Source: Ruminococcus sp. (GTDB lineage Bacteria; Bacillota; Clostridia; Oscillospirales; Ruminococcaceae). From it: a DNA stretch of 36,487 nucleotides. Every line of letters starts with the position of its first letter. Position 1 is the stretch's first letter. Below, one piece after another: positions 32,696-36,487 of the stretch. The DNA is taken from NCBI GenBank assembly GCA_022641595.1, contig JALCDN010000011.1:1-36487 (forward strand), written 5' to 3'. The position numbers and the translations under genes were made by a program. The notes under the pieces were generated by a model that saw nothing but the letters and a program-made list of their open reading frames with translations, ran no database searches and was not told where the DNA came from.

Positions 32696-33328
32696 TTATC
32701 GTACCACCTTTCTGGAAGAACGATAGTCAACTGGAATGATATTTTCTGACATTTCTTCAAACGGTGTGCCGAAACATATAATGGCAGTAGGCTCCAATTT
32801 GTCCAGCATTGCATTGTAGCCACGCATAAATTCTGTTTTGTTTCCCTTGCATCCAATCATCCCAATGGCAACAATAGCGTTCTTTTCTACACCGTCAAAG
32901 CAAAAGTCATAACTTCTTGGTGTACTCCAGCTAATTGTGGGAATTACCGTCAATCCTTTACTTTGCCAATAGGCACCACACCATCGATTCTTTGCCACAC
33001 TTTCTAACTGACGCCACATATCCATATCTGCATATGTAGAAAAATCAGGCGTTAGCAGAAATGCATATTGTGCATATCTCTGAAAAGAGCGTTTAGGGTT
33101 GTTGTATATTCCATTGAAACGATAATCATCTACAAAGAAATGAACTCCACTTTTTTTGTTTTCTTGCTTGTCATTTGCTTTTGTGTCAGAACAGGCAATA
33201 AGCGAAACATCAGTCGTGTCAATTTCTTGCTTTTTAATTAAAGGTATGTTCCATTTTCCGTGCTTTTCGTAACTATTACGCATGAATAATGTGTTAGCCC
33301 TCATATTTTTACTTGTATTTACTTGCAT
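32696..33328 (-). CDS. DUF4417-domain protein, copy 1 (full length)
   Basis: The 210-residue protein has an N-terminal part with NSYEKHGKWNIPLI and then the DUF4417 core: GVHFFVDDYRFNGIYNNPKR, LLTPDFSTYADMDMWRQLE, AYWQSKGLTVIPTISW and TAIICFGTPFEEM. Conserved Asp, Trp and Arg residues suggest an enzyme, but no activity is known to me. The ATG follows AAAGGA by 6-7 bases, itself preceded by the palindrome GCTGTTTAACAGC, a candidate operator. It begins the cargo operon of DUF4417, MGGRG and three small proteins. Confidence 0.85.
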   Translation of the reverse strand: MQVNTSKNMRANTLFMRNSYEKHGKWNIPLIKKQEIDTTDVSLIACSDTKANDKQENKKSGVHFFVDDYRFNGIYNNPKRSFQRYAQYAFLLTPDFSTYADMDMWRQLESVAKNRWCGAYWQSKGLTVIPTISWSTPRSYDFCFDGVEKNAIVAIGMIGCKGNKTEFMRGYNAMLDKLEPTAIICFGTPFEEMSENIIPVDYRSSRKVVR

Positions 33329-33388
33329 AAATATTCCTTTCCGCTGTTAAACAGCACTTTTTTTAATTTGTCAATAGACATTTTGAAA

Positions 33389-33439
33389 GGAATATGCTAA
33401 AATAATCAAAGAGATTTGAGTATGCTTTTAGCATATTCC
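33389..33439. repeat. Perfect 14-bp inverted repeat upstream of the cargo operon
   Basis: GGAATATGCTAAAA (33389-33402) and TTTTAGCATATTCC (33426-33439) are exact complements with a 23-base spacer, spanning the end of the tiny ORF. It could be a regulator site or an RNA hairpin ahead of the DUF4417 gene. Confidence 0.6.
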
Positions 33440-33510
33440 ACAGAAAACACATTTGTCTGCTGCGCCAACAGCTTATCGGCACGTTTTTCTTTGTCTTATA
33501 AATAATCCAT
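33406..33510 (-). pseudogene. Tiny ORF of 34 codons with an in-frame TAA at codon 5
   Basis: After AGAAAGGTG the frame reads MDYL, a TAA, then DKEKRADKLLAQQTNVFSVE and YAKSILKSL before a TGA. The coherent amphipathic remainder and good ribosome binding site suggest a real small gene with a nonsense change. It sits between ImmA and the DUF4417 gene. Confidence 0.4.
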
Positions 33511-33539
33511 TGGAATCACACCTTTCTGATATGTAGATG

Positions 33540-34022
33540 TCATATTTTGCTTAACTGAAGTTTTGCAGCATCATATGAAACACCGCATTGCTCGGTTACT
33601 TCCGACCATGACATTCCTTTTACAAGGTCAGAGTCTATCATAAGTTCTCCGGCTAAGCATTTTGCTTGCCACTCAGGATCACGGTATGGTGGAATATCAA
33701 CATCACCAAATGAACGAGCCAATCTGAAACCGCAAACGCATAAGGTAATAAAGTAAGCAAATTCATGTGCAATGGTCATTCTATCACGTCCACCGCCATT
33801 ACAGGCACTATCATAAACATCCTCACGAATTTTGATTGTTTTTGTTGTAATATCAGTAACAGCATGTTCATTTTCTTCCAATTCATCAGCAGAAACGATT
33901 TCAAAATGTGCATCTTCATCAAATAGATGCAACATTTCAAGCACTTCGGTTATTGGAAAATACAGCTCGTTTTTTAAGTCTAACATCTCTCTTATTTTTT
34001 TAGCAAGTCGTCTTAAATCCAT
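33540..34022 (-). CDS. ImmA/IrrE-family protein with damaged zinc site
   Basis: ImmA proteases cleave the XRE repressor of mobile elements. The 160-residue protein matches the family in KIREMLDLKNELYFP, RDRMTIAHEFAYF and YRDPEWQAKCLAGELM. The zinc motif HExxH reads HEFAY, so the second His is Tyr and the protease is probably inactive. The ATG at 34022 has no ribosome binding site. Reading upward, an AGGAGG at 34064-34069 sits 8 bases before an ATT codon at 34055 that opens the family-like ISKICVEAKSR, so the original start may have been ATG mutated to ATT. It follows the XRE gene, its expected partner. Confidence 0.82.
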   Translation of the reverse strand: MDLRRLAKKIREMLDLKNELYFPITEVLEMLHLFDEDAHFEIVSADELEENEHAVTDITTKTIKIREDVYDSACNGGGRDRMTIAHEFAYFITLCVCGFRLARSFGDVDIPPYRDPEWQAKCLAGELMIDSDLVKGMSWSEVTEQCGVSYDAAKLQLSKI

Positions 34023-34058
34023 TCTGGATTTTGCCTCTACACAAATTTTACTAATAAC

Positions 34059-34421
34059 TTATTCCTCCTTACTATGATTCAAGAATTTCAGTATCTGGAT
34101 TGCCAATTCATCGTCCATATCATCGAATTTTCTTGCAAACTGTAAAGCCAAATCACGCTTGCATATATTGTTTGCGGACAATTCAATTTCAATGCTTTTT
34201 AAACTTTGGTCACGAGCCTTTGATAATTCCTGTTGCTCTTTTTCGGATAAATTGTAAATTGAAGTTAATTTTTGGATTAAATCAGTAGGAATATTTCTTT
34301 TGCCACATTCAATCGCAGATAAATATGAAGAAGTCATATTTAGTTTTTCAGCCATTGATTTCAATATTTCACCACGGTCAATGCGTAATTTCCTTAATGC
34401 CTTTCCAAATTCCGTAATCAC
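34059..34421 (-). CDS. XRE-family repressor (ImmR-like)
   Basis: The 120-residue protein has an N-terminal helix-turn-helix: ALRKLRIDRGEILKSMAEKL then NMTSSYLSAIECGKRNIP, followed by a helical region rich in Glu and Lys. With the ImmA-like gene downstream, it resembles the ImmR-ImmA switch that keeps conjugative elements repressed. The start is taken at GTG 34421, which follows AAAGGAG; the longer frame from 34457 would begin inside the promoter. A consensus promoter (34446-34474) with an overlapping dyad suggests autoregulation. Confidence 0.88.
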   Translation of the reverse strand: MITEFGKALRKLRIDRGEILKSMAEKLNMTSSYLSAIECGKRNIPTDLIQKLTSIYNLSEKEQQELSKARDQSLKSIEIELSANNICKRDLALQFARKFDDMDDELAIQILKFLNHSKEE

Positions 34422-34445
34422 TCCTATCAACTCCTTTCGTTTAGT

Positions 34446-34474
34446 AGTATAACACATAGCGATGATTTTGTCAA
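34446..34474 (-). promoter_or_regulatory. Consensus promoter of the XRE/ImmA unit with overlapping operator dyad
   Basis: TTGACA (34469-34474) and TATACT (34446-34451) are 17 bases apart on the minus strand. The dyad TCAACA-n5-TGTTGA (34471-34487) overlaps the -35 box and is a candidate XRE binding site. Confidence 0.75.
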
Positions 34475-34505
34475 CAGCTTTTGTTGATTTTATTTTTTCT
34501 TATGT

Positions 34506-34529
34506 AAAAGCCTGATTTCTCAGGCTTGC
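34506..34529 (-). terminator. Terminator downstream of the CD1107/CD1108-like gene
   Basis: Minus strand: AAGCCTGA/TCAGGCTT with a 4-base loop, followed by TT and then an AT-rich stretch. It separates the conjugation gene from the XRE promoter. Confidence 0.65.
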
Positions 34530-34666
34530 AGAACTTATTCGTCCTCATATTACTCTTTATCGTAATAGGTTGCTTTTTGGCTTTCTGCCGTATAGGTCGT
34601 AGAGATAATTGACATACTGCCATCGCTCATCATCATCGTGCAAGAGCCAAGCAGTCCTGCCAATAC

Positions 34667-36004
34667 TCAGAACAGCAAAAGTGCGGCGATAAGGATTATT
34701 AGAACGACCTTATTCTTTGCAGCGGCTTCAACGAGCTTTTTACCGAGCTTTGTGATTGTTTCCTGTGCCTTTGCAACACCCTGACGGGCAGTTTTTGCAT
34801 TCTTAGTGTACTGTCGCTTCATCTGTGACTTTTTCATAGCCTGTTTTACGGTACTGCTGTTGCGTAGCTCATTGTTTTCCGACAGAGCCTTGTGAAAATT
34901 AAGCTTGCTGTGAGCATTATCGGAACTCATCTGAAGCTTTGAAACCTTACGTTGCGGTCGTGTTTTCAGGTTCTCATTTGCAGCGTGTAAAGCACTTTTT
35001 CCTGTATGAAGTGCTGACTCCGCAACCTTTTCGGTGCTGTGAGCCGCTTTGAGAGCCGAGTTATCGTCCTCATACTTTGAAATCTGACTGTGTACCACAC
35101 CGGAAACGCTTGCTTTGACGGCGTGTTCCGTTACTTTAATGCCTTTTGTCACAATACCGCTGTGCTTTGTCGGTTTCAGCTCTTTCTCGAAAACGAGCTT
35201 ATGCTGAACCTTGCCTTTTTCATCATTCCATACACGCTGACGGCGAATAGTGGTCTGATGAGGGAGCTTTTTCTCCGCTTTGGCAAGCTTCTTGTCAGCC
35301 TTTGCAACTTTCTTCTCGTCCTTATCAATTTTCTTGCTGAGCTTATTCAGCTTTTTTTCGTCTTTTGTGTAAATAAGCTTGTCGGCAACCGAACCATCGT
35401 CATTTTCAAAACTCAAAGCACTTTCGTCAGGCTTGTCAGTCAGTTTTTCTGCCGCCGCAGAGTGTTCCTTCAGGGTATTGCGAGTTTTGTCTGACTTCAT
35501 CTTGCTTTCGGGAACATCACCTTCGTCTGGAATATCAACGCTTTCTGCTGTATCAGTATTTTGAGCTTCAAAGGCAAGCTTCTTTTCCTTGACCTCGGCT
35601 TTTTCCTCACGAATACGCTGTTTGTGCTTGCGCTTGATAGCCTGAACTCCGAACTGTTTCTCATCAACCTTTTTTGGCTTGAATTTGATTGCAAGCGGAG
35701 GAATGAACGTTGAAACCGTTTGTTCCGACTGCTGATTATCCTCATCATTGGCAACAGGCTTTTCGGGGTTATTCATGCCAAATTTGAGATTGGTATAAAC
35801 ACGCTTTCTCGGTTCAGGCGGTGAAAGACCTGCGGCTTTGATTTTGTCAAGCTGTTCGGTTGTTTTTGTCGGCTTCAAGACTGCTTCTGTGAGCTTGCCT
35901 GATACCCGTGTAGTTGAGCCGTCAGCAAGGTTCTTTTCGATTGCTTCGTCCCGTGAATTCTTCAAAACAACCTTGTCTGTTGCTTTCAGCTCTTGTCCTG
36001 CCAC
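34667..36004 (-). pseudogene. CD1107/CD1108-family mobile element protein, C-terminally truncated
   Basis: The 445-residue frame is the highly charged cytoplasmic N-terminal half of the large conjugation protein that in ICEs usually carries an NlpC/P60 or similar peptidase at its end. It shows Lys/Glu-rich coiled stretches (LNKLSKKIDKDEKKVAKADK), the family-like PHQTTIRRQRVWNDEKG and KHSGIVTKGIKVTEHAVK, and a final transmembrane helix VVLIILIAALLLF. A TGA (34667-34669) ends it there, but the same frame continues with VLAGLLGSCTMMMSDGSMSI to a TAA at 34550, again family-like. The peptidase domain is absent. The start is GTG 36004 after GAAAGGAGG. Confidence 0.78.
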
Positions 36005-36054
36005 TGACGATACCTCCTTTCGTAAAATTCGCATTCAAAACGGATATGTACAGC

Positions 36055-36083
36055 TTGTGCTTTTTAGGAAAGCGTGGTATAAT
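36055..36083 (+). promoter_or_regulatory. Probable promoter of the small ORF at 36124
   Basis: TTGTGC (36055-36060) and TATAAT (36078-36083) are 17 bases apart, about 35 bases before the start codon. Confidence 0.6.
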
Positions 36084-36123
36084 TACATTGTTCTTATTTC
36101 GTTTTTGTTGGAGGGTATAATGA

Positions 36124-36363
36124 ATGAAGAAAAATGACAGATTTAATTTTAACATTAAAGATGAAACAAGCCTGCACAGGAAAGCTGGAGTATATCTAAA
36201 TTCTCCCAAGAAGTATGCGAAGTATACTAATCATATTGATGAAAAGAAACAACACTATTTATGGAATCGTCAAGATTGGAATGACTATGCAAAGTCTAAA
36301 ATAGAAGATAATTGTTTGCTTTATGATAAAGAGACTTCACAATATAATGAAAAATATTTATAG
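36124..36363 (+). CDS. Unknown 79-residue protein, probably cut short by an inserted element
   Basis: The charged, aromatic-rich protein (KKNDRFNFNIKDETSLHRKA, later HYLWNRQDWNDYAKSK) has a GGAGG site and promoter upstream. Its stop codon TAG is formed by the first base(s) of the MITE-like end that begins at 36363, so the original gene was probably longer. No family was recognised. Confidence 0.6.
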   Translation: MKKNDRFNFNIKDETSLHRKAGVYLNSPKKYAKYTNHIDEKKQHYLWNRQDWNDYAKSKIEDNCLLYDKETSQYNEKYL

Positions 36364-36487
36364 GGCACCTCTAAAAACCCCGTAAAACACGTTCAAAAAT
36401 TTTGGCAGGCATAAAAACAGCGACATTCACTCTAAAGCAGAGTAAATATCGCAAAATAAAAAGTATTTCAATGTTTTCATCGCCCAT
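36363..36487. mobile_element. Left end of a fourth element of the MITE/IS family, cut by the window edge
   Basis: The sequence GGGCACCTCTAAAAACC matches the terminal repeat of the three MITE-like copies. The interior differs from them, and no second terminal repeat appears in the remaining 108 bases. It may be the end of the full-length insertion sequence that mobilises the family. Confidence 0.65.

Noticed and set aside
28268-36004. Stop-codon recoding as an explanation for the interrupted genes
   Set aside because: TAG, TAA and TGA all occur, alongside frameshifts and a deletion in topB, so decay is simpler.

Overview
The window looks like a low-GC Gram-positive gut Clostridia genome, most like Ruminococcus or a close relative. 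The evidence is purine-rich ribosome binding sites, glycolytic genes rich in GCT and CTC codons, secreted proteins with cohesin and dockerin domains and an LPQTG sorting signal, and a decayed conjugative element of the kind common in Lachnospiraceae and Ruminococcaceae. The assignment rests on recognising protein families by eye, since no search was run. Both window edges lie in probable mobile DNA.

Region 1 (1-5770) is on the minus strand. A ybaK/ebsC fragment lies at the left edge. Next comes a four-gene operon read from about 4300 leftwards: a DXS-like TPP enzyme, an iron-sulfur flavoprotein, a MerR regulator and an aldo/keto reductase. It is driven by a promoter with the 19-bp spacer typical of MerR-activated promoters. 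A YhcC-type radical SAM gene follows. Three small inverted-repeat elements (MITE-like) sit between these genes, and a fourth end of the same family closes the window.

Region 2 (5770-19000) is on the plus strand and is the most distinctive part. Four genes encode exported proteins: a cohesin-domain lipoprotein, a 525-residue protein with a Ser/Thr tract resembling the pore-forming segment of aerolysin/ETX-MTX2 toxins, a 1677-residue cohesin-dockerin-Ig-LRR protein, and a sortase-anchored protein with two cohesin-like domains on a repeat stalk. No carbohydrate-active enzyme is present. A truncated IS3 transposase and an AgrA/AgrC-like two-component pair follow; the pair may regulate the cluster, but that is inference.

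Region 3 (19000-25560) is housekeeping: a GNAT acetyltransferase, a TPP riboswitch with its terminator controlling a ThiT-like thiamine transporter and a YjbR protein, then pgk, a small membrane protein, tpiA and gpmI. A possible three-way-junction RNA lies in the gpmI leader.

Region 4 (25560-36487) holds an IS21 end remnant and then a decayed integrative conjugative element on the minus strand. It contains a DUF3849/YodL protein, an ArdC-like protein, a Phd/Doc module whose toxin has an in-frame stop, a topB with a large internal deletion, an ImmA/XRE pair with a damaged ImmA, and a truncated CD1107/CD1108-like conjugation protein. Between topB and the ImmA/XRE pair lies cargo: two copies of a cassette encoding a DUF4417 protein, a small 'MGGRG' protein and divergent small acidic proteins that resemble immunity proteins. 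This cassette and the exported-protein cluster of region 2 are the best candidates for undescribed systems.
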